A stretch of DNA of 64,000 nt from Casuarius casuarius (lineage: Eukaryota > Chordata > Aves > Casuariiformes > Casuariidae), in NCBI GenBank assembly GCA_003342895.1, contig PTFA01000418.1, forward strand, positions 62,812 to 126,811, given 5' to 3'. A program made the translations under genes and the position numbers. Below are positions 14,301 through 26,604 of this stretch, in pieces. The notes under the pieces are model-generated. The model did no database searches and was not told the DNA's origin. It saw nothing but the letters and a program-made list of their open reading frames with translations. Numbering within the stretch: position 1 is the stretch's first letter; the number at the start of each line of letters is the position of its first letter.

Positions 14301-15112
14301 CAATATATGGCAAACTAGCTACAAAAATATAGAAACAAAGTTTCTAAAAACACCAGCTCTCAATTCAGACACAATAAAATAAAGATATGTACTATATAGA
14401 CTAAAAGGTATTACTGGCCTAAGTTTCATCTGGCTGCCACACTTTCTAGCAATACGAAAGGAAATTTACTCATTTTTAAACTTTTAATCAAATAATAAAA
14501 TACCGCATATTTGTATGCACAATCAAACATACAGAAGGCTGGCTATTACTAAATGCATTCTCAGCATCCAGTGCCTGTACTCTTATCTTCAGATGAATAG
14601 AAAAAGTTGAATCTGAAGCCCAGCACCTCATTCCAGATCTGAAGACTAAATTACATCACTATAACGTCAAAAACAATGATTAATCCTATTTTCAGTGTAA
14701 ATACCAATACAACTTCTTTACAGGGTGACAGCATTGTAGCGTGTACCACATGTTTACCAGCCCATGGTTTTACTCAGTGGGTAGGTTAAGTATGGAAGAA
14801 AGGTGGGACCAGAAAGAACGTGTATTAGTATCACCTTGAACGTGCATAGAGGAAGAAACATAGCACCTACTTCTCTACAAACAAGCTCAAGACAAGTTCA
14901 AGAGACTACAATACCAATTCACCTGGATCCTTATAGACAACAGCCTAGGACTAAGGCATTCCAGAAAGCAGATCAACAGGTAGCACAGTTAAGGAAAGAC
15001 ACGTACTTTTTACTCTGTAACCTCGAGAGCAGTCACTCTTTCTTCCCGTTTTTTCCAGTTTTAGAGACAGCTTCTTTTTTCCATTTGCCCTGTTCTTCCT
15101 GGCCCACACTGC

Positions 15113-15126
15113 TTTTTTTTTTTTTT

Positions 15127-15158
<32 letters not shown>

Positions 15159-15160
15159 TT
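15113..15160. repeat. T26-C-T21 homopolymer tract
   Basis: Forty-eight bases are all T except one C at 15139. On the minus strand this is a poly-A tail-like run. It follows minus-strand sequence (about 15480 down to 15161) that is AT-rich with AATAAA and ATTTA-type motifs, resembling a 3' untranslated region. A retrocopied transcript end or a simple A-tract are both possible. Confidence 0.85.
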
Positions 15161-18100
15161 AATTTTAGATGTTAATAAGAATTTATAAAAAAAAAAAAAT
15201 ATTGCATAGTGGCACCAATTAGATGCACCAAAAAAAAAAAAAACCCGTATGACAAAATAACTGAATTTTGGCCACTCTGCAAATATTACATAGTTATTAA
15301 GTCCAAAGTAGAGCCAAAAGGGCCAAATGTAAATAAATATTTATAATAAACTATTTGAAAAAAGTGCAGATTTAAATGTTACGATGAGCGCACTAAGCTT
15401 TTCACAGTCAGCAATCCTTGGTTCTTTATTACAGTCCTGATATTTTACTGAAAGCATGCTAAGTACACTAAGACAAAGTGAATTAAAAAAGGGAAAGGGG
15501 GAGGAGAAATAATTGCTTCATTCACAAGAACAACACATCATATTTCATAAACTTAAAGGTCTATACAACTGCCTAGACAGTAGTACCATTATTGGCAAGC
15601 ATGCTGTGGTATCAGGTAAACAAACCTCATTCTTCAAGACCATTACTGCTCCAGAGGCCAGGAAGGATTTCTTTTTCACTGCAGGACAAGTAAGCTAAAC
15701 AAACCACCACTCTGATTTTTCCTTTCTCTTTCCCACAACCCACTTCCCCACTCCTCCCCTCCATGTGGAAATCTTGTGTGTTGATTAAAGCTGGAAAAGA
15801 ACCATCTGACCCAGTATAGCAAAACTTAAAAATTCTAAAGTATAAGAATTATAAACTAGTGCTGAGACTACTCATCCTGCCTATTTTAGGATTCTACCAG
15901 TGTCTGCAATATCAGTACTTTTCTTAAAAAAAAAAAAAAACAAAAAACAAATGACAAACATTAGATCGTGCAATTGCTTGATAGTCAAGGAGGTAAAAGT
16001 AGCTGAATAAAGAGATGAAAAATATTTGTGATGAAGGTATGTCTTGCAAAGTTCAGGTTTCCCATTGATTCAGTTGCATTTCTGTTACCTAATTCAATGA
16101 GAAGAAGATTGGGTTTTACTTGGGAGAAATATAAAATTATGCAGCTTTGGAATTCATTATTTTACAAGTTATGCAATACACATTCATAAGCATGAGAGGA
16201 ATTTTAAAATTTGACACAGGTACAGCTAATTCCATTTTTAAAAAGCAACTTTTGGGGGCATTGGACAGAGAAGAAAAAGTATAGGTGAATCTTTGAGCCC
16301 CAGATATTGGAATTAAAAAAAAAAAAAAAACTATAACATTTAGATATAAAATGCTTGCAAATATAATAAAAATATAAAACATTTTTCAAACCTAAGGCTG
16401 TATCAGAACAAAAATCCCACAGAACAAATAAGCATTAAATGTTTGCCTTGTAAGACCGTATTCAGGCCAAGGTCAAACTCCTATTGACTTCAGCAGACTT
16501 GGAAAAATAAGAATTGTTGAGGGAGATCTCAGTTTTAAAATCAGGAGGTGAAAGTGTGTTTATGCTTTGTATAGAAAGATCAGTCAGACTGAGTTCGTTG
16601 CCCACATAAATAGAATATATGCATTTCTGTCTTAGACATACGCAAACTGTGTTTTCCTTATTGAATCGATACCAGGTTTCCTGTTGGAACTGGTATACTT
16701 TTGTAAATAAAGCACTCTTGAAAACGTATTTCTAAAAGTTTTCACTGGAGACCAGCAGACTGGCTCAACTGCCTCTGCTAAATGATTGAATTTGTATCTT
16801 CCTACTTCACTGATGTTACTGCAATCTTAAATGCGATTCCAACTCCTTTTCCTTCCGCCACCCCACTTTGGTTTGCTGTCACCAGTATCTCTGATCTCTC
16901 TGTCCTTGGGACACTAGTTACACAGTGAAAGACACAAAAGCAATTTGTACTGCAGAGAGTCTTGGGCTCCTTGATAAACTTCACGGCCCGGAGCCTGTTC
17001 GGTCAGTAGATCACCAGCAATCTGTCCCTGGGGGACCCGGCATATTGTCCTCATGCCGACCAAAAGCCAGGCACCTCTTCGCTGGGTATTTCTGGAGGGG
17101 AGACCATGCTGAGGGAGCGTCACCCAGAGTGCTCCATCAGCAGTGTCAGTCCGAGGAGGCTGGTGGGCAGAGCTGCACTGCTCCTCGCAGGCCAACGGAG
17201 CCACAGGCCTTGCTCAAGGTCCCTCTTCTGAGACACTTAACCACAGCCTGCAATGAGCCTTGAGGCCATATATAAAGCTACTGCACCACAATTCTATACG
17301 GTAAATAGCATCTCTAAATGCAAAAGCATAGGCAGTTACGCACACACAAACAGGAGAATACAGCAGAGAAGTCAAGTTCTTCAAAGTGCCTTTGCCCCGC
17401 CTGCTTTCTAGTGCCACCAGCAGATTCAGGAGCTCAGAGAGGCCAAGTCTCAAAAATCCAAGCTGTCTGAAAGCAGGGCAAGTTTATGTAGTGCTTAGGT
17501 AGCAGTGAGTGCTAGATATACTAAATCCCTCAAATACTAATGTTGCACTTATCAGAAAATCTTACTGTGGAAATCAAACCTAAATTGTCTTTATGCAACT
17601 GTGCAAAGTTTTAGCCATTCTAAGCTAAAGTCAAGGCATAAAGCATGATCAAAATTTAGAATATTATTTCTACCGCAAAGAAATAGGTGTCTTGATCTAT
17701 TCAGTTTAAGTCTTTTTTAAATTTTAATTAAAAAAAAAACAAACAGGGAATAGTTAAGGCAATTGATCAAAACTCAATCTCAGAAAGGCAAAGAGATACA
17801 AAAGTTAAGTTTTACACCATAAATTTGCATTTCATCTGCATAAAGTAATTGCTGCATAAACTTCGCTACATAAGGAAACACAGAACATAAGGAAATGTTT
17901 GCTTCCTTTTGAAATATGGAGAAGTATTCTCAATCCTTTGATTTCTCACTATAAAAGCTAGCATTGAGAAATATGAGTAAGTAATGTCCTCACAGAAGCA
18001 CAGTAAAAGGTTAACAAACTTCCTTAATTTGACCAGAAATGCATGCTTTGGAATTTGTTTTTCTTGCATGAAATGCAATTGTACATATTAAGCACCTATT

Positions 18101-18419
18101 TATCTGAGTACACTAAGCAATTGCTTAAAGAATAGTACATTAAGCTTCTTGAAAATGGTCTTATGACTTCTCTTCAATACTCTTATCTGTATATAAAGGA
18201 TTTCTTTGCATCATAATGCTATTTGTTTTTAACTCATTTTTAAAATCTGTGATTCTAAGCTTATTCTTTGATTAGGCATACCTGTTTCTAATTAAGCTGA
18301 ATCTGCTCATTTTTCTTTGAAAAGATTAAATTCAGAGCCCACCAAGGCCCCTGAGGCTCTGTGCAATACTGTACTTGCTCTTGGTAAAGAGAAAAGAAGT
18401 AAAAATCCAAGTATGGAAA

Positions 18420-18446
18420 ACAAGCGTGATAGGCTGTCACGCTTGT
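18420..18446. repeat. Short perfect hairpin
   Basis: The ten-base arms ACAAGCGTGA (18420-18429) and TCACGCTTGT (18437-18446) are exact reverse complements separated by seven bases. It is GC-richer than its surroundings. It is too short for a microRNA precursor, and there is no gene in place for it to terminate. Confidence 0.75.
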
Positions 18447-19995
18447 CAGAAAGACTCTCAACCAAAAATATTAATTCCTGAATATATCAGACCTTTAAGG
18501 GATCATCATATTTATTCTGGAAGAAGAGAGGAAAGGGTGTTGTATATCTAATATGCACTCCATTATAGGATACTATATGTCATTAGCAAAATAAAAGCAT
18601 GGGTAGTAATTAATCCTTAATGAGGTCTATGCCAGATTACAAATGCTATTTTTCCCCAGAGTGAACCAAACTTTACCTTCCAAAAATCATGCAGACATGG
18701 CTGAGGGGCCTTTGGGAATTAACTTGGTGATCCCTAAGCAGGACTTCCAACCCTGTTATTCAAAATCCTTATGTTGGGCTGAAATGCCATAAATGTGGTT
18801 TGAAAAAAGAAATAAAAGAAACCACATGCCAACTACCTTTTCTTGTTTTATTTGCAATGATCATTTTGAGAATGATATTTGCCCTCCTACATTTTTGACA
18901 CTCCCAAGGAAGAGATATGCCATCGCATTTCCAAGCTTTTCCCTATCCCTCTAAATGACATATATCAGCATTGTGGTAGAAATCCACATACAAAGTCACG
19001 AGACTCTCCTAACTCAACCTGCAAAAACATTTGCAGTACAGAACAACAAGAATTACATGATTCGTCATTATTGTCAACATCCTTTATTAAAGTGCAGACT
19101 TGTAAAATATCCAAAGCTTGTTCATTCTGCTCAGTGCACTTGTAAGCCTATTTGGTCAGACAAGGTTGGGCACTGAACTAAAGGTCAAGTTACCATCACG
19201 TGGTATAAAAGGATATAGGTACAACAAAAATCAATGTGGTTCTCTCATGCTGACATAAAGGTGAAGTTTGAGGATCAGAGTCTCTGCATATTATTCCTCT
19301 GCTGTGCGTGTTTTGTTTTTTTTTTTAATTATTCTTAAGTGAATTACACAAGTCAGACTTCCTGCAAATATCTGGAGATAATTGCATTTTATCTGACAAA
19401 GCCTATGATATCGCAGCCTCATTGCGACTATAGCAATGCTGTAGAACAGCAACTTTTCAAACAGGAAAAAAATGTTACTCCACTGGATATTTAATATATT
19501 AAAGTGTTTTGCATTAACATCTTAAAGTAATATAACGCTGCAAAATAACGCACATGGGAAGTGAACACCATCAAAATGAGAAACACTTGCAATTTATATA
19601 CATGACAAGGAAGAAGAAAGTCATTGGGTCAATAGGCTATAACAGTAATGTCTTAAGTATGATAGACCACATACTCAAATACTCTTCCCCATTAGCGCAG
19701 CTGAAGTATTTGGGGAAAAAGAGGGGAAGTTTTCAGACAGTTTTCATCATCATAAGACTCATCCATTTCTTCCAACTGTTAGCTGACCCTTTCTTCAAAC
19801 CAAATTTCAAGCCAAAAGGATCCATTAGCCCATCATTAACCCTTTCTCATTGACATCTGTCTTGTATTAAACAACAAATTGTTTTGTCTAAAAATAAAAC
19901 AAAAGCATTTTGACTCAGACAATGCATCTCAGGACCTTATTTCCATTAATGAATTTGGCAGGAAGGGAAACAGGACATAAAATCAGGAGTAACTA

Positions 19996-20056
19996 CCATT
20001 AAAAACAAAACAAAACAAAAAACAAAAACAAAGCAGCAACAACAATAACAAAAACC
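19996..20056. repeat. A-rich (AAAAC/AAC)n simple repeat
   Basis: An irregular run of AAAAC and CAA units with no flanking element recognised. It could be the decayed tail of a retroposon, but no body is visible. Confidence 0.75.
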
Positions 20057-23000
20057 TCAAAGTACCACACTGAAAGAGTTGTTGTAATGAGAAACAAGAT
20101 GAGATTCAACAGTGCCAAACAGACTGGTCAGGTGTTAGGGGGAGCAACAACAACTTTTGCTCTGAATGAAATAAGCTCAGCCTACCAAGGAGCCTATGAT
20201 TAACTGTGAACTATCACTTCCTAAAACACAAAAACAGCAGACAACAACTTAGGACAAATCGACAGAGCACTGATGCAGAAAAGCAGTGATGTATGTAGAA
20301 GACTCTGGTCCTACCTCATATGGAGGTTTATTTATTCATGTTTAGGAAAGACAGCTTAAAGCCAGGCAGAGCAAACAACTGGGATTAACAGGGAAAATGA
20401 AGAGCTCCTCGTGACTGGGCAAGCGAGGGAGCTCTCAGAAAACAAGGGCTGAGAGGGCACCGGGTTGCTCTTGGGAAACACCATCACAGTGATAAACATG
20501 GGCAGGAGAACAGAGTTATATAAACCAGAGGTCAATGTTGGCACAGGGACAAATGGGAATAAACTAACCATAAATGTGCTTAGGTTAGAAATTGTAACAA
20601 GCTCTGCAGCTACAGAAAAGAGAGTTTTTTCAGACAACTCCTGATGAGAATATAAGGGAAGCAAGAAACTTAAGTTGTTGCAATATTAAATGTTTCAGTT
20701 TATCATGCTCTCTACGATGGCCGAAGAGAGTTCCTGAGCCAGAAAGAGCCTTTCCCTCCTATATTGCCATCATTGAAAAATTTGCTGTAGTACAATAGTC
20801 CAAAAATAAGACTTATGGAACAGTTAAAAAAAGTATCTTATCTGAAAAAAATTCTAGTAATATACATGCACTTCATTTTTACTTAATTGAAGAAACACTC
20901 ATATCAGAATTTTAATTCATGGTCTGACATCAGGGTTGAGCATCTGCCACAACCCCTTCACATTCTGCCCTCTTCCTGCAACAAATCACATCATAAAAAG
21001 GCTTTGTACCTACATTTCTTAAGATAGACCTCTTATTAGAGTGTTACTTCATCAGAAAGATTCAGGAAATTCAACAAATTCATTAATCATACATCCTGAC
21101 TTGTCAAAAATACTCGTAGACTGACCTAGACTTAGATTTGTAAGAATTCACTAGATTATCTATTTTTGTACTTTGCATCCACACCACTTTGGAGCCCAAG
21201 TCCCACCTCCAGCGAGACATCAGCTTGCAGATCACACAGCACCTCACTTTCAGAGGTACTGAGCCATGCAGAAACGAGATGATGCCATTAGGCATGTTCA
21301 AAAGCTGGCCTGAAGTGTATTTACTCTTGTAATAAATAAATGTGAGACAGAGATGATTTCAAAAATGCCTCCAGGCATCTGCTTATTTAAATATCCCAGT
21401 TTCTCTGAAAATTCTGGCATAGAAGACAACAACATGGCTTGCCCATGCAGCCTTTCCCTTTCCATATTTCTTTAACCCCGAATCATTTACTTTGCTGAAA
21501 ACATTTAAGCCTTTGCTTCTGTAGATAGCTGTTCCCTGACCTCACCTTCTGCTGCCTCAAGCTGTTTCTTAGTCACCTCCATACTCAACGCCACGCCATC
21601 CTTCATGTCAAAAACGAGTGCGAAGAGGCTTCTGCCTTCCCACATGCCAAACAGGTAAGGCAACAGGCAACCTCTTGGCAAGGGGAAAGATTATTTTTAA
21701 ACAAGCTGATCTGACTGGGACAATAACCTACTTTCTTCTGTAAAAGAGCAGACAATATGCATGTTTAAGAATGAAGAAACCTGATGGTTACCCAGCCAAG
21801 TACAACATTTGGAGAAAATAACAGAACGCCTGGTTCAAAAATTGTAGAGGTACTTTCTCAGAAGACAGGAATTAAAAATGTAATACCTGCCTTGAATTTT
21901 AGTGTCTGGAGCCTTGAGTCACCTCCAAGAATTTTGCCAGTGACTCTTCCAAACTGCCTGCTGGCTTTAATGGAAGGGTTATGCCTTTACGGAAAGCAGA
22001 TTATAAATTTTAGTAATCCTAGTGGTGACAAAAGGTAAAGTAATATTCCACTACCATATTAGAACTTATTTCTGATTATTTCCACAAACATTTCAGTATT
22101 TTAAAAGAAAGTAGCCTGACAGAAATGAGTATGTTAAAAGTCTCATACAGTGGGTTTTAAAACAATGAAGAATCCCATTAGGAGTCCTATTTATGCTACA
22201 TGCCTAATTTCATTACGCTCCCTTCAAAAATCCATCCTTACAGGAATATTTTTGTGATACTTAATTAAACAATAATTGACTATATTAGGAGAGAAGACTA
22301 CCTATCACTGAAAAAGGAACACACATATGTTATACTAAGCAGACAAATTTAAGTTTTACTGTCAGTTTCGAAATGAAATTTTCTTGACCAAAATGCAATT
22401 GCTGTCCTATGAAGATTTAGGGAGAAGAAGAAACAAATTACAAACTTGGCAGGAAAAAAAAAGGAAAGAAGTATCTTCTCATAGAGAACTTTTTACAAGA
22501 GCCACTTTGGCTCTCAGATGTTCTGGACTTTGAAAATTGCTACTTGATGCGGACTCTGCCCATTCATGGCTTCTCAAAATGAAATGAAGCCAACTGAAAT
22601 CAAGTAAAAAATAATGGTTTATTATACGGTAAAACTCTAACAGATAATATAATAAATCATAATCAAATGTACTATCAAACGAGATTATTTTATATATGGA
22701 TTAAAAAACAAAGTTACCACCTTTGTGGCAAGTTTGAAAAGTATGAAGTTTCATTAGAAGCCTGTTTTTCCAGAAACTTTAAACCAATAAAATAAGTAAT
22801 GATCAAAAAGGACAAGATAATACATGCTGTTCCATGCCTCCTGAAGTTATTGCTTATTAATATAATTGAATTTTGTAAACAAGAACATGCAGCTAAGAGT
22901 CAGTAGGATGCACTAGAATTCAGCAAGCCAAGAACAATTTAAAAATATATTAAATACTTGCTGTCATAGATGAAGAAATATTCCTTTGTTTCTTAGTTTT

Positions 23001-24143
23001 GCATTAAACTAGCAACTATTGACACAGCTATTAGTTTACACATAAGAAGAGACCATATTTCCCTTTCAATTTTATTAAACTTGAGTTTTGTCCAGTATAC
23101 TGCCAGAGAATTGGGTCAGGCAATCTGCTTTTAGCACCCATTGATGACACCAAGTTAGCACGTCCCAAGGGAATAGAAGAAATTGTTTCAGTGTGTCAGT
23201 CTGCAGTCGAAATTCTTTCCAGATTAGTCTAACTGCAGAAGAGCCACTAACCAAAGGGTCTCGTGATTCTTCAGTATGCGAGCAGAGGATTGCATACCTG
23301 TCCTACATGGAGACCTCATATTGACATAAGAGATGTTAAACTCAAAGTTTTCCCATCATGCCCTCTATCAAAAAAGACAGAAAAATAATGTTTTTCCCAG
23401 GCATAACGCCTTTTCTCAGGAAAAGGAATCTCTCTTTTAAAACAAAATGTGTTTTTAGTCCTGTTTGAGGGTCATTCTATTTAAAAATGCTGCCTATCAG
23501 TTAGTGGTTTATGATTTACATATATATTTTATTAGCAATTATACTGTTAAATTTACTACTGTTCAGTTAAATAATCATCCTAAATTCATCCTGTAATAAG
23601 ATATTCCTGAGACTTTCAAAGAAGAGAAACAATCCATTTCATCCTTTTTTGTCAGACATAAACTGTAACTTATAAGTCATGAATAGTTTGGCATTTCAAG
23701 CGCAATCAGTAAGAATCAAAAACAACAACAGGTTCTTATTTAAGTAGTAATTACTGTAATAACGTATTTTCCTCATCTTACTGATATTCCTGAATGCAGT
23801 TGCTTCTAGGAATTGTTGAAAAATACGTTTGAAATCCTAACAAAGATATGCTGGAATTTCTACAACTGGTAGGCTCTAAAAATCGTATCACACTGAACCA
23901 TGAAATAGAAAACGTATCTGAAATTTAGTGCAAAATTTAACACTCATGAGTTCTGCTGATTCTGTTATCTGCTTCATTTACATGCCGATCTACAGCCCTA
24001 CTTAAAAACGTATTTCTTAAAACCCTTAAAATAAGCTGTTCCATCCCTTCCTTTACAGTGTAAGCTGATTTTACACGTCTTGAGAAACAAATATATTATA
24101 CTGAATCACAGCTGTTAAATCAATGCCATCCATCAGCAGAGGT

Positions 24144-24173
24144 AAATTATGCAAATACAAATTATGCAAACAC
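24144..24173. promoter_or_regulatory. Tandem POU octamer-like motifs
   Basis: Two adjacent 15-base units read AAATTATGCAAATAC and AAATTATGCAAACAC, differing at one base. Each contains ATGCAAA; the first is a full octamer ATGCAAAT, the classic site for POU-domain factors. They lie about 0.4 kb downstream (in minus-strand terms) of the candidate first exon at 24563. This is a motif observation only; binding is not shown. Confidence 0.4.
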
Positions 24174-24562
24174 TTTTTTTTAAGTTGATACTATTTCTAT
24201 TCTGTGCGGCTGTCTGTCAGAGTTCATTATGTGAGTAAGAAACTATTTTAGGAGCATTATTCAAAAAACACAGCAAAAGTCACAAGCTTGTAAGTGTTAC
24301 TGATAAACTATTTAGCACTTTTAATGTCAGCTAAGGTACCTGAGAAACAAAACTCAAACATAGGAGCTGCTGTTCTCTCCCCAAAGCAGCTTTGTTGTAA
24401 TGCACAATAAGTCATGCAACTCACATTCAGAAATGAATACTTCTCTTTGCTTCCCGCCAGCAGCTTTAAGGGGTGTTTCTTTTGGTGTGTACACGCATCA
24501 CAGTCCACTACTCTTTCTTCAAAGCCTTGCTTACATAATGGACGGCAAAAACCATCTCTCAC

Positions 24563-24812
24563 CAATGTGATTAAGACGCAATCTCCCGCTTCTGTGCTAC
24601 AACACTCAACATAATCATGTTCAACACAGTACTGAGCCATTAATCAACTTCTGCCTAATAAGGATGATCTAATGCAAGTTCGCTGGCGGTTTGCACTCTG
24701 CAGACTGATACTCAGTCAAGGCTCGTGAAAGGTGGAGTCCTTTATGGACAGAAAAGGGCCAGATCCACAAACTTTCCTCGGAATTAGTCTTGCAAGGATA
24801 TTTGATCATTAA
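24563..24812 (-). other. Candidate alternative first exon C (minus strand)
   Basis: A strong 5' splice site, ATTG|GTGAGAG, lies on the minus strand with the exon ending at 24563. Upstream, an ATG at 24640 opens a frame that runs in phase to the splice site and gives 26 codons, beginning MAQYCVEHDYVECC and rich in cysteine; the donor falls between codons (phase 0). About 170 bases before the ATG there is a TATA-like TGATAAATAAG (24847-24837), so a start of transcription near 24812 is a reasonable guess, and the 5' boundary given here rests on that guess. I do not recognise the peptide. It could be a short isoform-specific N-terminus, an untranslated leader, or chance. The open frame continues past the donor to 24308, which is expected to be intron. 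Confidence 0.33.
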
Positions 24813-24836
24813 CAATCATTGAACGCACAAGTTTTG

Positions 24837-24888
24837 CTTATTTATCACACTCTTCCTGGGTCACCTGGGTTTGGGGCGGGGATTCCCC
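24837..24888 (-). promoter_or_regulatory. TATA-like box and palindromic kappa-B motif upstream of exon C
   Basis: On the minus strand, GGGGAATCCCC (24888-24878) is a perfect 11-base match to the NF-kappa-B site of the MHC class I type. It is followed about 40 bases later by an A/T-rich TATA-like element (24847-24837). A CACCTG E-box sits between them (about 24862-24867). The order and spacing resemble a compact inducible promoter for the exon ending at 24563. Motif matches alone do not show activity. Confidence 0.4.
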
Positions 24889-25799
24889 CCAGCAAACCGC
24901 ATAAAGGGTAAACAGGTTCATGAAAGCCCTAAAGGCATTCGAGTCTCAAAGGCCAACAAGGAGAATATTGAGAAGCTTCCTGTGGGAACTCACTCATGCC
25001 GTGTCATTTATACACTGGCCCATTAACTGAGCCGTTCCCAAAACACCAATCCCATTGAGGAAAAAAAAAAAAAAAATCAATCCAGGATTTTTTTTTCATT
25101 AAAAGGCAAAAGAACCCAAAAACAAATGTAAAAGTCAGCCTTTTTTTTTTTTCTTCATAGCCTAAGTGAGATTAGATAACTTTATCAGTTCCTTTTAAAT
25201 TCCTTCTTAAATAGAGAAGGGCAAAGATATTTCTCCTTCTCTTGATTTTGCAAAAGCCTACAGCAGACTTACGTAAACGCCATACAATTTGGGGTAGTCT
25301 CTCCCTTTCCTGAGGTCCTGGCATAGCCTGTAGAGAAATGTGCTACAAACTACAGTTCAGGCTGATTCAATCTTTCCACTGTCCATATAGGCTACCTGTA
25401 TGGGTCACGAAAAAACTAAAGTTTACACTTGATCTTGTTATTACCAACAGAAAGAAAAAAAGTCACACATGTTTCAGGGGCATGAAATATCCGTTGCTGC
25501 AGCCCATAAAGTTAACAGCTTGGTGTTTAATAAAGGCCTATTCATTTCTATTTATTTCCCCCAAGTTCAGGTTATTTTTCCTATAAGGCCATTAACTGTA
25601 AGGTTAATCGCGACACCCTGAATGAGAACAAAGCACGCCGAACACTTCAACTACGGGAAAGAAAATGTCTCAGCATAACGGGTTGTATTTCAGCCTTTCA
25701 CGTGTGCATGTCTCCACTCCCTCCAGGGTATATTTAACATGGTTTCTGAAATGATTTCTCTTCGGGGTGTCTTTTTATTATTATTTTTATTGTTATTTT

Positions 25800-25928
25800 T
25801 CTCCAAGATCCGCGGCCGGATGGCTCCGCGCGTTACACACGCTGCCCGCGGCTGCTGCACCCCGACTCGGCCGAGGCTCCGCTCCCACCGCTCGCTGCCA
25901 GCACATCGCACACCAGCGCCCGAGCCAG
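25800..25928 (+). other. Possible plus-strand exon ending at a strong 5' splice site
   Basis: The sequence GAGCCAG|GTGAGGC at 25928/25929 is close to the ideal vertebrate 5' splice site, with GC-rich exon-like sequence before it. If used, it would give a plus-strand transcript starting inside the island near 25800 and running against the proposed minus-strand gene. The 5' boundary is only the edge of the GC-rich zone. Chance occurrence in GC-rich DNA is a serious alternative. Confidence 0.2.
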
Positions 25929-26517
25929 GTGAGGCAAACGAGAAGGAAAGCACCTTTCCTCGCAGCCATGAAATATAGATCAACCAAACCGCACGGCGCA
26001 GCCCCCCTTCCCCACCCCCTCCCGCTCGCTCCTCCGGCGCAGCATCTCGCAGACGGTGGCTTCAAAGGAAGCCCCCCCCCGCACACACACACCCCCTTGC
26101 GCACGCACACAGCCTTGCACACGCAGCCTTGCACACGCAGCCAGCGCCGCCCGGAGCTGCCCCAGGGCCCCGGCGATGGCAGCGGCGCCTCCGGCGCGGG
26201 CTGCGCGGCGAGCGCGGGGCGCCGGGGGGCAGAGGGTCCTTGGGCCCCTTCCTCCTCCTCCTCTTCCTGCCCCCTCCCCGGCCCATGACTTCACTGCCGT
26301 AACGAGCACATCAGTGCAGGGCGTCGGGAGCCGCGCCGCCGCCGATGCCCTACATAAGCAGACGAGCGGCGGGCGGAGTGGGGGAGGAAGGCGGGGGGCG
26401 GCGCACTTTGCTACCTCCCCGCCGAGGGCGCACGCACGGCCCCGGCGCCCCAGCCCGGCCCGCGGTGTCGCCGAGGGGAGCAGCGCGGCAGCCCGCACCG
26501 GCAGGAATCATGCAAGG

Positions 26518-26568
26518 GGAGAGGAGGAGGAGGAGGAGGAGGAGGAGGAGGGAGGGAGGGAGGGGGGA
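26518..26568. repeat. (GGA)n / GGGA polypurine repeat in the CpG island
   Basis: About ten GGA units merge into GGGA units and a G-run on the plus strand. Such tracts can form G-quadruplex or triplex structures near promoters and are length-variable. It lies just downstream, in minus-strand terms, of the exon B splice site. It generates glutamate- or proline-rich artificial frames. Confidence 0.85.
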
Positions 26569-26604
26569 GAAACCTGGCACCATGACGGCCGCCGCCGTAC
26601 TCAC

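Larger units (their letters stand above)
9313..15112. other. AT-rich non-coding DNA with simple repeats
   Basis: No exon or RNA gene could be supported. The stretch has a short purine-rich run next to a small hairpin near 9795-9835, a TTG microsatellite near 10776, a purine AGGG/AAGG microsatellite at 11308-11371, and several poly-A runs. Open frames such as 12809-13081 and 13385-13609 have no recognisable domains. If the minus-strand gene model is correct, this would be intronic. Confidence 0.5.
15161..24562. other. AT-rich non-coding DNA, likely intron; one GC-richer patch
   Basis: Mostly AT-rich sequence with A-runs near 15188, 15228, 15925, 16315, 17730 and 22450. A patch at about 16930-17270 is clearly richer in G and C, is open on both strands (16925-17263 plus, 16914-17204 minus), and contains several CpGs. 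I recognise no protein in it. A canonical AATAAA with a T-rich lead-in lies at about 16704-16711 on the plus strand. No exon with paired splice sites was found. Confidence 0.45.

Noticed and set aside
14803..15162. 119-codon plus frame ending in poly-phenylalanine
   Set aside because: The Phe run is a translation of the T tract, and the rest has no similarity to known proteins.
16695..16720. Plus-strand AATAAA after a T-rich stretch as a gene 3' end
   Set aside because: No coding exon or splice acceptor precedes it; AATAAA is common in AT-rich DNA.
18420..18446. Hairpin as a rho-independent terminator or microRNA
   Set aside because: The context is a vertebrate genome, the stem is only ten pairs, and no gene ends there.
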